DNA of 48,300 bases from an uncultured Porphyromonadaceae bacterium (GCA_946553045.1 CAMNRO010000019.1:1-48300), one strand, 5' to 3'. Positions 1-8,816 are shown, numbered from the stretch's first letter. Numbers and translations: made by a program. The notes: generated from the letters alone by a model not told the origin.

Positions 1-364
1 TGAAGATATTGTTTATCTCGTTCTTCACACGGTTACGGAAGCGGTTGATTGTCACGAAGTCGGGACGCTCCTGCGCCGCCAGCCAGATATAATGGATGTC
101 GCGCTGCACCTGACGCTCTATTTTGCGGCACGAATATACGTTGTTCATATAGGCATAGAGGATGATCTTGAGCATCATCTTCGGGTGGTAGGGACACCTG
201 CCGCGTTCACGGTACAGTTTTTTGAACTCCCGCAGGTCAAGACTCTCGACAACGGCATCAACAACGCGTACAGGGTCGTTTTCCGCTATATCTTCATTGG
301 GATTCAGCAGAAAAAACAGCCTGTCGTTGTTACTGTAAGATTTTGTATGTAACTTTGTGGATAT
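1..364 (-). CDS. IS1182-family transposase, N-terminal part, partial
   Basis: The minus strand encodes the typical N-terminus of an IS1182 transposase (DUF772 region), including SYSNNDRLFFLLNPNEDIAE and, further in, MLKMILYAYMNNVYSCRKIE and RPDFVTINRFRNRVK. The DDE catalytic core lies beyond the left edge. The frame opens after a stop at 365-367, and no ATG, GTG or TTG precedes the conserved N-terminus. The first codon is ATA (362-364), where a start would be expected. Either a rare start is used or the start codon has mutated and this copy is silent. The first in-frame ATG, near 178, would remove conserved sequence. Confidence 0.7.
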   Translation of the reverse strand, partial: MSTKLHTKSYSNNDRLFFLLNPNEDIAENDPVRVVDAVVESLDLREFKKLYRERGRCPYHPKMMLKIILYAYMNNVYSCRKIERQVQRDIHYIWLAAQERPDFVTINRFRNRVKNEINNIF

Positions 365-409
365 TTAATTTGTTTTATGTCACTAAGTTACAAAAGCTTT
401 CTGACATGA

Positions 410-441
410 CAAAGCCCCGGCTTGTGAAAGTCAGGGCTTTG
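410..441. terminator. Hairpin in the IS leader
   Basis: The arms CAAAGCCC (410-417) and GGGCTTTG (434-441) pair perfectly around a 16-base loop, and a short T-rich run follows on the plus strand. It lies between the IS end and the transposase frame. Hairpins in this position in IS elements often block read-through from outside. The role here is inferred. Confidence 0.45.
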
Positions 442-519
442 TTTTATGTTTTACAGCAACTTATAAAAAAGAGGCTGCGCCTATTTTGACACAGCCCCAT
501 TTCTGTTCAGGGATTGTTA

Positions 520-1647
520 TCAATGTGTGATGGCAATTGCTACACGGTTTTTGACGATTTCTGCGAAGGGCTGTTCAGTGTCGCCCTTGGCGTCTACGGT
601 AATGCGGCTTTCGCTGATACCGGCGGCTTTGAGGGCAGCGGCCACAGCCTGGGCGCGGCGCATGGAGAGCTTCATGTTGTAGGGCGATGTGCCTGTGGCC
701 TTGTCGGCATATCCGGTCACGGTTACACTTGTTTCGGGATTGGCCTTCATGTATTCGACGAGGGCATCGACCTTAATCTGGTTTTCGCGTGTGATTTTAG
801 ACGAGTTGAGGGTGAAGAAGATGTGCTGTGTCATCGGTGCGGGAGCAGCCTTGACAGGCTCGGGTGCGGGAGCGGGTTCCGGTATTGGTTCGGGAGCGGG
901 CTCGGGAGCGGGTGCAGGTTCTTCTACTATGATTGTCTCTTCGGCCTTGACAACTTTTTTGGAGCGTCCGCCGAAGCTGTAGGTCACGCCTACGAGGGCG
1001 TTGTACTGCCAGTCGGCCTTGCTGCCTTTCTTGGAGTTGAATTTGTCGGGGAGGGCATTTGCATTCACTTCGACATTGAGGGCGAACGAACGGCTCAGAT
1101 TGATATCGAGTCCGAGACCGGCGCGTCCGGCGGGGAATAATTTCTTGCCAGTCCACAGTTTTTCGAAACCGCAACCTGCATTTGCGAGAGCGACAGCCTC
1201 TTTGTTGTGGAAGCCGAGGGCCGCACCGGCACCGATGAAGCCGTAGAAGTCGAGGACACGGTCGGGGTTGAATCCGCAGAAAAGATTTGTGAACGACAGC
1301 ATGGCGTCGACATTGCCCTGCAGATAGTTGAATTTATAGTCGTGACGGGGTGCCACCCATGAGCCGCGTGCCTGCCAGCCGCTGACGCCCACGCGCAGTC
1401 CGAAGGCCGGAGTGAAGCGATAGCCGGCTGATATAGCGGCTGCCGGAGAGATGAGGTCGGCGAATTTGGTTTCGCCTATGGTATAGGCAGCGCCGACCTG
1501 GGGCTGTATGAACCAGTGGGGGTTGAAGACTTCCTGTTCGGTGATTTCTGCAGTGCCTTCTACAGAGGCCTGGGCGCTGACGCGGGCAGGAATTGCCGCC
1601 GATAGCAGAGCGCAAAGAGCGATGATGAATTTGGTACTTAATTTCAT
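520..1647 (-). CDS. OmpA-family outer membrane protein
   Basis: This 375-residue protein would anchor the outer membrane to peptidoglycan and form a small barrel. The N-terminus is a clear signal peptide ending near ARVSAQ. Residues of about 35-225 look like an eight-stranded beta-barrel: alternating aromatic strands, several Gly-rich turns, and a final YNALVGVTYSFGG strand. A linker rich in Pro, Glu and Ala follows (about 240-270). The C-terminal 100 residues are an OmpA peptidoglycan-binding domain (FFTLNSSKI, VTVTGYADKATG, MRRAQAVAAALKAAGI, KNRVAIAI). Length and order are usual for Bacteroidales porins of the OprF/OmpA type. The gene is monocistronic, with an IS element just downstream and the sensor gene diverging upstream. 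Confidence 0.92.
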   Translation of the reverse strand: MKLSTKFIIALCALLSAAIPARVSAQASVEGTAEITEQEVFNPHWFIQPQVGAAYTIGETKFADLISPAAAISAGYRFTPAFGLRVGVSGWQARGSWVAPRHDYKFNYLQGNVDAMLSFTNLFCGFNPDRVLDFYGFIGAGAALGFHNKEAVALANAGCGFEKLWTGKKLFPAGRAGLGLDINLSRSFALNVEVNANALPDKFNSKKGSKADWQYNALVGVTYSFGGRSKKVVKAEETIIVEEPAPAPEPAPEPIPEPAPAPEPVKAAPAPMTQHIFFTLNSSKITRENQIKVDALVEYMKANPETSVTVTGYADKATGTSPYNMKLSMRRAQAVAAALKAAGISESRITVDAKGDTEQPFAEIVKNRVAIAITH

Positions 1648-1687
1648 TTTTCAGATAAATAGTGAAATGTGTCTTATGTTCAAGGTA

Positions 1688-1718
1688 CAAATATCCAATC
1701 TTCTGGCTAATCAGGCAA
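1688..1718 (-). promoter_or_regulatory. Candidate promoter of the OmpA-like gene
   Basis: On the minus strand GATATTTG (1695-1688) matches the Bacteroidetes -7 element TAnnTTTG at all but the first base. A TTG lies 20 bases upstream (1718-1716), where the -33 element belongs. The predicted leader is about 35 bases. Sequence match only. Confidence 0.4.
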
Positions 1719-1822
1719 GAAACTACTGTTGCATATGTTGCGACTATGAAATGATTTTTTACATAATACGATATGTTTTGGTTAAATTCGGTGTATTTAG
1801 GGCAATTTAGGTGCATTTTAGC

Positions 1823-1830
1823 TATATTTG
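1823..1830 (+). promoter_or_regulatory. -7 promoter element of the propeller-AraC sensor gene
   Basis: TATATTTG is a perfect TAnnTTTG match. No good TTTG is seen 19-20 bases upstream, only a T-rich stretch near 1796. Because transcription would begin around 1835, this element argues against the GTG at 1811 as the start codon and for the ATG at 1853. Confidence 0.55.
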
Positions 1831-1852
1831 CATAGACAATCTACGATTATGC

Positions 1853-4696
1853 ATGAAAAACAAAAATCCATATTTTCAAATAGGGGGGGGTAATAGGTTG
1901 TTTGGCAGCTTGTTATCCTTTCTGTTTTTGCTTTTTGTGATTATATGTCTGCCGTGTGCCGTGGCGCACGCCGATGTCGCGCGCAGGAGCGGCGTCGATG
2001 TTAATGAGCGTGAATTTCGTTCGCTGACAACCGATAATGGCCTCAGCGACCAGCTCGTAAATACTATCTTCAAGGATTCGAAGGGCTATGTGTGGCTCGG
2101 GACCGGTGTTGGCGTCGACCGCTTCGACGGCAACAATATGGTCAACTATTCTTTCCCGGAGACCGATGGGCCTCCGCGCCGCGTTACAGCCGTCACCGAG
2201 GGCAACGGACGCGTGTTCGTAGGCAGCTACAGCGGTCTTTTCGAGGCCCTTGACGGAGGTCGACTTGAGCCACTCATTCCTGAAAATATCAATTTCAGGG
2301 TATATTCTATGGTGCACGACCGGGCCGGCAAGCTGTATGTCGGCACGGCGCAGGGCCTGTTTATCTATGATGTTACGAGCGGCAAAGTGGAGCAGAAGCT
2401 GATACACCGCGATGTCCTTTTCAGCGACAACGAGGTGACGGCGCTTGCCTTTGCCTCGGGCAATGCACTGTGGATGACGACGCAGCACACCCTTCACCGT
2501 CTCAACCTTGGCGACGGCACTCTTTCGTCGGTGCCTGTTGACACCGACGGCCCTGTGAAAAGTATAATAGACCTCGGCGACAAGCTTTATATAGGCAGCT
2601 ATGGCTCCGGGGTGATAGTCTACGACATTGCCGAAAAGACTTTCCGAAAGACTCCGCGGATTGGCAACGACCTTGTGACGGCGCTGTGCGTCGACCCGAT
2701 GCGGCCGCAGTCCATCTATGTGTCGACCGACGGCGAGGGAGTGTTCCGCCTCGACAGTGATGGCGCAGAGCCGCTGTTCAACTCGCGTCATATACGCTCG
2801 AAGTCTATCTACTCCATGCTTGTCGACGAGCGCGGTCTTTTCTGGATGGGCTACTATCAGAGCGGCGCCGACTATACGCCTTTCTACGATGATATTTTTG
2901 AGGTATATTCATATCCGGGCCACATCGACACGCGCTCTGCGGCCGTGCGCGCCGTGAGTGTCGACGGGCCGCGCAAGCTCATTGGCACGCGCGAGGGGCT
3001 ATATTATATTGATGAGGAGAAGGGCCGTTCGACCTCGTTCCACAGCCCGCGTCTGCGCTCGAACATCATATTCTGCATCACACCCGTAGGCGACAAGTAC
3101 TATATCGGCACCTACAACGGGGGCATGTATGTGTTCGACCCCGCCACTCTCGGTCTGACTGATTTCGATGCCGGCCCGCGCGACCCCTTTGTGACCGGCA
3201 CTGTCTTTGCGGTTTCCGTCGACGGAGGAGGCGACGTGTGGATTGGCACTTCTGACGGTGTTTTCCGCTTCACCGACGGCCGTCTGAACGCACATTTCAC
3301 TTCCGACAACTCGCAGTTGCCCCGTGGGAATGTCTACGACATATATTTCGACAGCGCCGGCCGCGGCTGGATGTGCACCGAGAACGGCATGGCCGTGTGG
3401 ACCGGGCACCGTATGCAGGCCGACCGTTTTCCCGAGGGCTTTGTCAACAACATGAAGATACGCGACGTCTTCGAGGACAGCAATGGCAAGATTTACTTCG
3501 CCCCCGACCGCGGCAAGGTCTTCGCCAGCAATATGGAACTCACGCAGTTCGGTTTCGTAGACCTTGAGAGTCCCGATATGGTGTCGGCCACGACCTTTAT
3601 CACCGAGGACGGCGACGGAAACAAGTGGATAGGCACTGAGAAGGGTCTGATACTTGTGGACGGCGGCGGGCGGCGACACTATTTCAACAATGCCCATGGT
3701 TTGCCCGACATGGTTTTCACGCTTTGTCCGCCTGTTTTCGACGGAGAGGGCAATCTCTGGATGGGAAACAATTCCGGCCTTGTGAAACTCGACAGGCGTC
3801 GTTTCCGCCGCAGTCTCGAAGAGTTCGACAGGTGTCCGCTCATCACCGATGTGATGGTCAACGGACGCAGTGCCGCCGCGCGTCTGGTGAGGGCCAAGGG
3901 TGAGATGTCGCTGAGTCTCAATGAGGGCGAGAACGGCCTGACTGTGAACTGGAGCGACCTTGCCTATACCGACCCGCGCTTCGCACATGTGGAATACCGG
4001 CTCGACGGCTTCGACGACAGCTGGCACCTGAGCGGGGGCGGAACGCCTGTGACTTATTTTTCGGTTCCGACCGGCGAATCGACTTTGCGTCTGCGTCTGC
4101 CCGGCGACGACAAGAGCGAGACGAGCATACGAATCAAGCGAGGCGTGCGGATAAACTGGACCGTGTGGGCTCTTGTGGCCGTCACGGTGCTGTGTGTAGC
4201 TCTGGTCGCCTGGTATATGCACCGGCATCAACAGCACCGGCGCATGCTTGCAAGCCTCAAGGCCGAGGCTGCCTCGCTCATGGAGAGCGCCTTCATGGCC
4301 GAAGAGGAGAAGAAGAAGAACCGCTACCGCACGACGCGCCTCAGTGCCGAGGAGTGCCGCAGGATACTTAAGGTGCTCGACGCAGTGATGCGGAAGGAGA
4401 AACCATATACGCGCACCGACCTCAAGAGCACCGACCTTGCGGCGCTTGCCGGCTGCAGCAGTCACGACCTGAGCTATGTCTTCAACCAGCATCTCGAAAA
4501 GAGTTTCTACGACTATGTGAACGAATATCGTGTCGAGGAATTCAAGCGACTGGTAGCGGTGGTCGATACTTCGCGCTACACACTTTCGGCCCTTGCAGAG
4601 CAGTGCGGATTCTCGTCGCGAGCCTCGTTTTTCAGGCATTTCAAGGCTATCACGGGTAGCACACCGGCCGAATATCTACGTGACCTCAAGGCTTGA
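1853..4696 (+). CDS. Membrane sensor-regulator: two-component-type beta-propeller, Y_Y_Y, TM, AraC domain, without kinase
   Basis: From the ATG at 1853 the product is 947 residues. An upstream GTG at 1811 would lie before the predicted transcription start. Order seen: a signal anchor (FGSLLSFLFLLFVIICLPC); about 650 residues of Reg_prop repeats (LTTDNGLSDQLVNTIFKDSK, VWLGTGVGVDRFDG, WIGTSDGVFRF, KWIGTEKGLILVD, LWMGNNSGLVKLD); a Y_Y_Y-like domain (about 690-765); one TM helix (about 767-790); a short basic coiled linker; and an AraC/XylS helix-turn-helix in the last 100 residues. Classical hybrid two-component sensors of Bacteroidetes carry HisKA, HATPase and receiver domains between the TM and AraC parts. 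Here all three are absent, with no frameshift or gap. It probably senses a glycan fragment in the periplasm and controls the adjacent PUL (inference). Confidence 0.9.
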   Translation: MKNKNPYFQIGGGNRLFGSLLSFLFLLFVIICLPCAVAHADVARRSGVDVNEREFRSLTTDNGLSDQLVNTIFKDSKGYVWLGTGVGVDRFDGNNMVNYSFPETDGPPRRVTAVTEGNGRVFVGSYSGLFEALDGGRLEPLIPENINFRVYSMVHDRAGKLYVGTAQGLFIYDVTSGKVEQKLIHRDVLFSDNEVTALAFASGNALWMTTQHTLHRLNLGDGTLSSVPVDTDGPVKSIIDLGDKLYIGSYGSGVIVYDIAEKTFRKTPRIGNDLVTALCVDPMRPQSIYVSTDGEGVFRLDSDGAEPLFNSRHIRSKSIYSMLVDERGLFWMGYYQSGADYTPFYDDIFEVYSYPGHIDTRSAAVRAVSVDGPRKLIGTREGLYYIDEEKGRSTSFHSPRLRSNIIFCITPVGDKYYIGTYNGGMYVFDPATLGLTDFDAGPRDPFVTGTVFAVSVDGGGDVWIGTSDGVFRFTDGRLNAHFTSDNSQLPRGNVYDIYFDSAGRGWMCTENGMAVWTGHRMQADRFPEGFVNNMKIRDVFEDSNGKIYFAPDRGKVFASNMELTQFGFVDLESPDMVSATTFITEDGDGNKWIGTEKGLILVDGGGRRHYFNNAHGLPDMVFTLCPPVFDGEGNLWMGNNSGLVKLDRRRFRRSLEEFDRCPLITDVMVNGRSAAARLVRAKGEMSLSLNEGENGLTVNWSDLAYTDPRFAHVEYRLDGFDDSWHLSGGGTPVTYFSVPTGESTLRLRLPGDDKSETSIRIKRGVRINWTVWALVAVTVLCVALVAWYMHRHQQHRRMLASLKAEAASLMESAFMAEEEKKKNRYRTTRLSAEECRRILKVLDAVMRKEKPYTRTDLKSTDLAALAGCSSHDLSYVFNQHLEKSFYDYVNEYRVEEFKRLVAVVDTSRYTLSALAEQCGFSSRASFFRHFKAITGSTPAEYLRDLKA

Positions 4697-4862
4697 GCCA
4701 CAGGGTGGATAAACGCCTTTTCTGAGTCTCAAATTTTTGTGATACTCAGAATCTCAATTTCTTAAACGTATAATTTGCAGAGCGTTGCACATGTGCATAT
4801 CCTATATAATGTTCAGAGATATTTCACCGCCGAAAAAACTTTCTCAGGCAGCCGACTATAGA

Positions 4863-4870
4863 TAATTTTG
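4863..4870 (+). promoter_or_regulatory. Candidate promoter of the ECF sigma factor gene
   Basis: TAATTTTG is a perfect match to TAnnTTTG. A TTT (within CTTTCTC, near 4840) lies about 20 bases upstream as a poor -33. The leader to the ATG at 4938 would be about 60 bases. The 240-base spacer 4697-4937 otherwise holds only A/T-rich sequence and a weak 6-bp hairpin. Confidence 0.45.
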
Positions 4871-4937
4871 CGATGTAAACCTTAGAAACAAAGGCTTCCC
4901 ATCGTAAAAAATCAACCTCGGTCTAATTCTTGAGAAA

Positions 4938-5450
4938 ATGGAAAACAGCGACATCCGAAACAACTTTCTTACCCGCAGCTACGAGACCTACCACCGCCGT
5001 GTGCTCGGATTCATTTCATCTCGAATCAACTCGAAAGAAGATGCCGAAAACCTGGCGCAGGACGTATGGCTCCGTCTGCTCGAATACGACAAACCGATTT
5101 CGGAAGACAGCCTTCTCTCATTATTATATACAGTGGCATACAATCTGGTCAACGACTATCTCCGTCGTCTGTATCGGAGCCGTGCCGCCGTCGACGAGCT
5201 TTATGTGTCGGCCTGCGAAGCCGACTTCAGCGGGGAATCTGCCATTGTGGCCCGCGACATAGAGCGTCTTGAGAAAAATCGCGTTGAGTGTCTTCCGCCT
5301 CAGCGTCGTATTATCTATATCATGAGCCGCTACGATGATAAAAGCGTCGACGATATCGCAAACGAATTGTCGCTTTCGTTCCGAACCGTCGAAAACCACC
5401 TTCGTATGGGTCGCCGTGATGTCCGCAATTACATGGCGGAAGCTATTTGA
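4938..5450 (+). CDS. ECF-type RNA polymerase sigma factor (sigma-70 family)
   Basis: This is a 170-residue sigma factor with only regions 2 and 4. Region 2 covers about 10-85 (RSYETYHRRVLGFISSRI, DAENLAQDVWLRLLEYDKPI, LLYTVAYNLVNDYLRR). Region 4 covers about 110-165 (LPPQRRIIYIMSRYDDKSVD, IANELSLSFRTVENHLRMGR). Many Bacteroidetes ECF factors of the FecI type are followed by a FecR anti-sigma factor and a TonB-dependent receptor with an STN signalling domain. Here no FecR is nearby, and the following SusC lacks an STN domain. It may drive the susC operon or act elsewhere; the sequence does not decide this. Confidence 0.92.
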   Translation: MENSDIRNNFLTRSYETYHRRVLGFISSRINSKEDAENLAQDVWLRLLEYDKPISEDSLLSLLYTVAYNLVNDYLRRLYRSRAAVDELYVSACEADFSGESAIVARDIERLEKNRVECLPPQRRIIYIMSRYDDKSVDDIANELSLSFRTVENHLRMGRRDVRNYMAEAI

Positions 5451-5454
5451 TTAA

Positions 5455-5548
5455 GTGCTAAGTAATAAGGACTAAGTAATAAGGACTAAGTAGTAAGTAA
5501 TAAGCAGTAAGTAATAAAGGCTAAGTAATAAGGGCTAAGTCGTAAGTT
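5455..5548 (+). repeat. Degenerate tandem repeat of a CTAAGTAATAAGG-like unit
   Basis: Between the sigma factor and susC, words of the form CTAAGTAATAAGG, AGTAGTAAGTAATAAG and GGCTAAGTAATAAGG recur about six to seven times with small changes. The tract is purine-rich on the plus strand, is full of stop codons in more than one frame, and would be transcribed into the susC leader. No conserved spacers are present, so it is not a CRISPR. Function unknown; slippage could alter the leader length. Confidence 0.8.
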
Positions 5549-5607
5549 TTTTAGACCGTAGAGAAGAAATATCAATCCTAAATATAACCAATCTTATCAT
5601 TAAAGAC

Positions 5608-8600
5608 ATGCGAATCAGATTTAATGCAATCTTGCCGTGGCGCGGCACCTTCCTTGTAGGACTGGTGGCCGCTTCGCTGCTTGCAGGCAGTCCGAGCGCA
5701 GTGGCCGAGCCGCTACCCGCTCCCGCCGCCCAGGCAGCTACCCGTACAGTCACCGGCGAGGTGTTCGACGCCCAGGGCGAACCCCTGATCGGCGCTTCTG
5801 TGACAGTGAAAGGCGTGCCCAACTCGGGTGCTGTATGCGACATCGACGGCCGCTTCAGCATCAAAGCCAAGAAAGGCGATATCCTCGTTGTCAACTACGT
5901 TGGCTTCAAAGAACAGGAAGTACGCGTAGGTGATGCTCCTCTGAGAATTACAATGGAAGAGAACACTTCTGTTCTCGACGAAGTGGTAGTTGTAGGTTAT
6001 GGTGTGCAGAAGAAAGCTACCATGACCGGTTCTGTCGCTGTGGTAGATGAGAAAGCCCTCGAAAACAAGGGTACGCTTTCGAGCCCTATGCAGGCTATCC
6101 AGGGGCAGGTTCCCGGTGTCATCATCACCCGTAACTCTACTGCTCCCGGCGACGAAAGCTGGAACATGAGCCTCCGCGGCGCCGTTTCGGCCAATGCCGC
6201 AGCTCCGCTGGTAATCATCGACGGTGTCGAATATGAAAGCATCAACGACCTCCGCCTCATCAACCCCTCGGATATCGAGACGATGAACTTCCTCAAGGAC
6301 TCGTCGGCTTCTATCTACGGTAGCAAGGCTGCCGGTGGTGTTGTGCTCATCACCACCAAGAGCGCCAAGGCCGGCAAGGTGAAAGTGGACTACAACGGCT
6401 CATACACCTACAAGCACATCGGTCTTTCTGCCGAGCTCATGAGCCTCGACGAATGGTCGGACGCCGTGCTGATGGCCCGCCGCAACGACGGCCTGCCCGA
6501 AAGCGACGTGTGGATTCGCTACGCCCAGCTTGCCAAGAAATACAAAGGTCAGTGGATCAACGGCAACCCCCTCAACATGGCCAACGTTGACGACATGGTG
6601 TTCTTCGACACCGACTGGCAGGACGTGATGTGGGGCGACTCCTGGAGCACCCAGCACGAACTCAGCGTGAGCGGCGGCACCGAAAAGAACACATACCGCT
6701 TCTCGGTCGGCTACATGTACGACGATTCTAACCTCAAATGGGGCAACAACCACAACCAGCGTATCAACCTGCGCCTGAACAACGGCATGAAACTGGCCGA
6801 GAACTTCACTCTCCAGAGCGTCATCGCCTTCAACCGTCAGGACCAGGTATCGCCCACACAGATCGGTTCGGCTCTTACCGTAAGCGCTACACAGCCCGGT
6901 TATCCGACATCGACCATCGACGGCAAGCCCTATGCATGGGGCCGCGACTGGCGCACTCCCAACTGGCTCTGCGAGCTCGGCGGCGACAACAAACTGAAGG
7001 TCAACGCCCTCAATATCAGCGAAACCCTCCGTTATGAAATCCTCAAGGGCTTCAGCGCCAATGCCGTTCTCGGTTTCAACCACTCCGAGGCCGTCCGCGA
7101 CGTGAAGACCCTGCCTATCGAGTTCTTCCAGTATGACAACACTCCCGAGGTGACCTTCCCCCTCCAGAAGGATACATACTACAGAAAGACGAGCAGCCAG
7201 ACCGACTTCTATTCGCTCCAGGGCTACCTCAACTACGACAAGACATTCAATAATGTACACAATATGACTCTTATGGCCGGTCTGCAGTACAACCTCAAGC
7301 AGTACGACGGCTATGGAGTGAACACCCTCGACATTCAGCCTTCGCTCAACGTTCCCAACGGTGTGGGCGAGATGACCCTCAACAGCGTCGGCAAGTGGGA
7401 AGAGGCAATCATGTCGTACTACGGCCGTGCCAACTACGACTACAACAGCAAATATATGATCGAGGCCCAGGCCCGCTACGACGGCAGCTCGAAGTTCCGC
7501 CCCGAAAACCGCTGGGCATTCTTCTGGGGCACCTCACTTGGCTGGCGTATCACCGAAGAATCGTTCATGCAGGGCGCCCGTCGCTGGGTGAACGAGCTCA
7601 AGCTCCGCGCTTCTTACGGTAATGTGGGTAACCAGAGCGGTATCGACCGCTACGACGGCAACCTCCTCTACAACATGAGCTCTACCGGCGGCAACCTCAT
7701 CGGTGGCCAGATGGTGGGCACCATCAACACCAACGGCAAGCTTGTGTCTACCGACCGTACATGGGAGCGTATCCACAACTACAACGTGGCTCTCGACTTC
7801 GGCTTCTTCAACAGCCGCCTGCGCGGTACCGTCGAAGCTTTCTGGAAGCATACCAACAACATGCTCATCGGCGTGACATATCCCGCTATCCTCGGAGACG
7901 CCGCTCCTACGGGCAACAAGGGTAAGTTCAAATCGTGGGGTTATGAAGGCCAGGTGAACTGGAACGACCGCATCGGCGATGTTTCTTACCATGTAGGCGG
8001 CACATTCACCTATGCAGACAACGAACTCGTTGACCGCGGCGGCAGCGGCGTGCTTGCCTCCGGTCTCCGTTCCGACCGCGAGGGCTATCCTCTGCGCTCT
8101 GTCTTCGGTCTGCGCTACTGCGGCAAAATCCAGAACGAAGAGCAGCTCGAAAAATACAAGAACCGCTATCAGGAAACCTCGCAGGTGGGCAATATCCGCC
8201 TCCTCCGCGTGGGCGACAACATGTTCGAAGACGTAAACGGCGACGGCAAGCTCACTGCCGAAGACTACGTTTACCTCGGTACTGACGACCCCAAAATCCA
8301 GTTCTCGTTCAACTTCGGCGCCGAATGGAAAGGTTTCGACGTAAACTTCATCTTCCAGGGCGCAGGCAAGCGCACCGTCTTCCGCCGTCAGGGCAACGGA
8401 GGCGCCGACCCCTGGCAGATTCCTATGCGTGCCGTGTATATGAACTCGTCGAACCACTGGGTAGGCGACGTATGGAGCCCCGAAAACCCCGAAGGTCGCT
8501 ATCCCTCGCTCACCAACACCGGCGACATCAACAACTACAACTACCAGTGCTCGAGCTGGCTCGTGAACGACGGCTCATACCTCCGTCTGAAGAACATCAC

Positions 8601-8802
8601 CCTTGGCTACACCATGCCCAAGGCCCTGCTCGACAAGCAGAAAGTGCTCACCAACGTGCGCTTCTACATCACCGGCACAGACATCTGGGAACTCACCCAT
8701 ATCCACGACGGCTGGGACCCCGAAGCCGCTTCGACTGTCAGCAACATGTCGCGCTATCCCTTCAACCGCACCTGGACTTTCGGTGCCAACCTCACCTTCT
8801 AA
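5608..8802 (+). CDS. SusC/RagA-family TonB-linked outer membrane glycan transporter
   Basis: The 1064-residue receptor has the family's usual size. Order: a signal peptide with a long n-region (to about residue 45); a carboxypeptidase-D regulatory-like domain (VTGEVFDAQGEPLIGASVTV, about 50-125); the SusC signature DEVVVVGYGVQKK; a plug domain (VPGVIITRNS, PLVIIDGVEYESI, FLKDSSASIYGSKAAGGVVL, to about 255); and a 22-strand-type barrel ending in a terminal Phe (TWTFGANLTF). No N-terminal STN domain is present, so direct sigma/anti-sigma signalling is not expected. It would import oligosaccharides released at the surface, working with the SusD-like lid encoded 14 bases downstream. No clear promoter is visible in the repeat-rich spacer upstream. 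Confidence 0.96.
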   Translation: MRIRFNAILPWRGTFLVGLVAASLLAGSPSAVAEPLPAPAAQAATRTVTGEVFDAQGEPLIGASVTVKGVPNSGAVCDIDGRFSIKAKKGDILVVNYVGFKEQEVRVGDAPLRITMEENTSVLDEVVVVGYGVQKKATMTGSVAVVDEKALENKGTLSSPMQAIQGQVPGVIITRNSTAPGDESWNMSLRGAVSANAAAPLVIIDGVEYESINDLRLINPSDIETMNFLKDSSASIYGSKAAGGVVLITTKSAKAGKVKVDYNGSYTYKHIGLSAELMSLDEWSDAVLMARRNDGLPESDVWIRYAQLAKKYKGQWINGNPLNMANVDDMVFFDTDWQDVMWGDSWSTQHELSVSGGTEKNTYRFSVGYMYDDSNLKWGNNHNQRINLRLNNGMKLAENFTLQSVIAFNRQDQVSPTQIGSALTVSATQPGYPTSTIDGKPYAWGRDWRTPNWLCELGGDNKLKVNALNISETLRYEILKGFSANAVLGFNHSEAVRDVKTLPIEFFQYDNTPEVTFPLQKDTYYRKTSSQTDFYSLQGYLNYDKTFNNVHNMTLMAGLQYNLKQYDGYGVNTLDIQPSLNVPNGVGEMTLNSVGKWEEAIMSYYGRANYDYNSKYMIEAQARYDGSSKFRPENRWAFFWGTSLGWRITEESFMQGARRWVNELKLRASYGNVGNQSGIDRYDGNLLYNMSSTGGNLIGGQMVGTINTNGKLVSTDRTWERIHNYNVALDFGFFNSRLRGTVEAFWKHTNNMLIGVTYPAILGDAAPTGNKGKFKSWGYEGQVNWNDRIGDVSYHVGGTFTYADNELVDRGGSGVLASGLRSDREGYPLRSVFGLRYCGKIQNEEQLEKYKNRYQETSQVGNIRLLRVGDNMFEDVNGDGKLTAEDYVYLGTDDPKIQFSFNFGAEWKGFDVNFIFQGAGKRTVFRRQGNGGADPWQIPMRAVYMNSSNHWVGDVWSPENPEGRYPSLTNTGDINNYNYQCSSWLVNDGSYLRLKNITLGYTMPKALLDKQKVLTNVRFYITGTDIWELTHIHDGWDPEAASTVSNMSRYPFNRTWTFGANLTF

Positions 8803-8816
8803 TTTAGAAAGACACA

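Larger units (their letters stand above)
1..498 (-). mobile_element. Right end of an IS1182-family insertion sequence (cut by window edge)
   Basis: The transposase fragment on the minus strand is followed outward by a leader hairpin and a terminal sequence reading GGGGCTGTGTCAAAATAG on the minus strand (481-498), the type of end seen in IS1182-family elements of Bacteroidales. The element stops only about 21 bases from the stop codon of the OmpA-like gene, so it sits in that gene's 3' flank without breaking it. The other end and any target duplication lie outside the window. Family assignment is from the transposase sequence and the end motif. Confidence 0.75.

Noticed and set aside
1811..1852. 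GTG at 1811 as the start of the sensor gene
   Set aside because: A perfect -7 element at 1823-1830 lies inside this stretch; ATG 1853 begins a proper signal anchor.
2999..4639. 546-codon open frame antisense to the sensor gene
   Set aside because: No signal, no motif; the plus-strand propeller and AraC domains explain the sequence.
5455..5548. Tandem repeats as a CRISPR array
   Set aside because: Units are short and adjacent, with no unique spacers of constant length and no cas genes.
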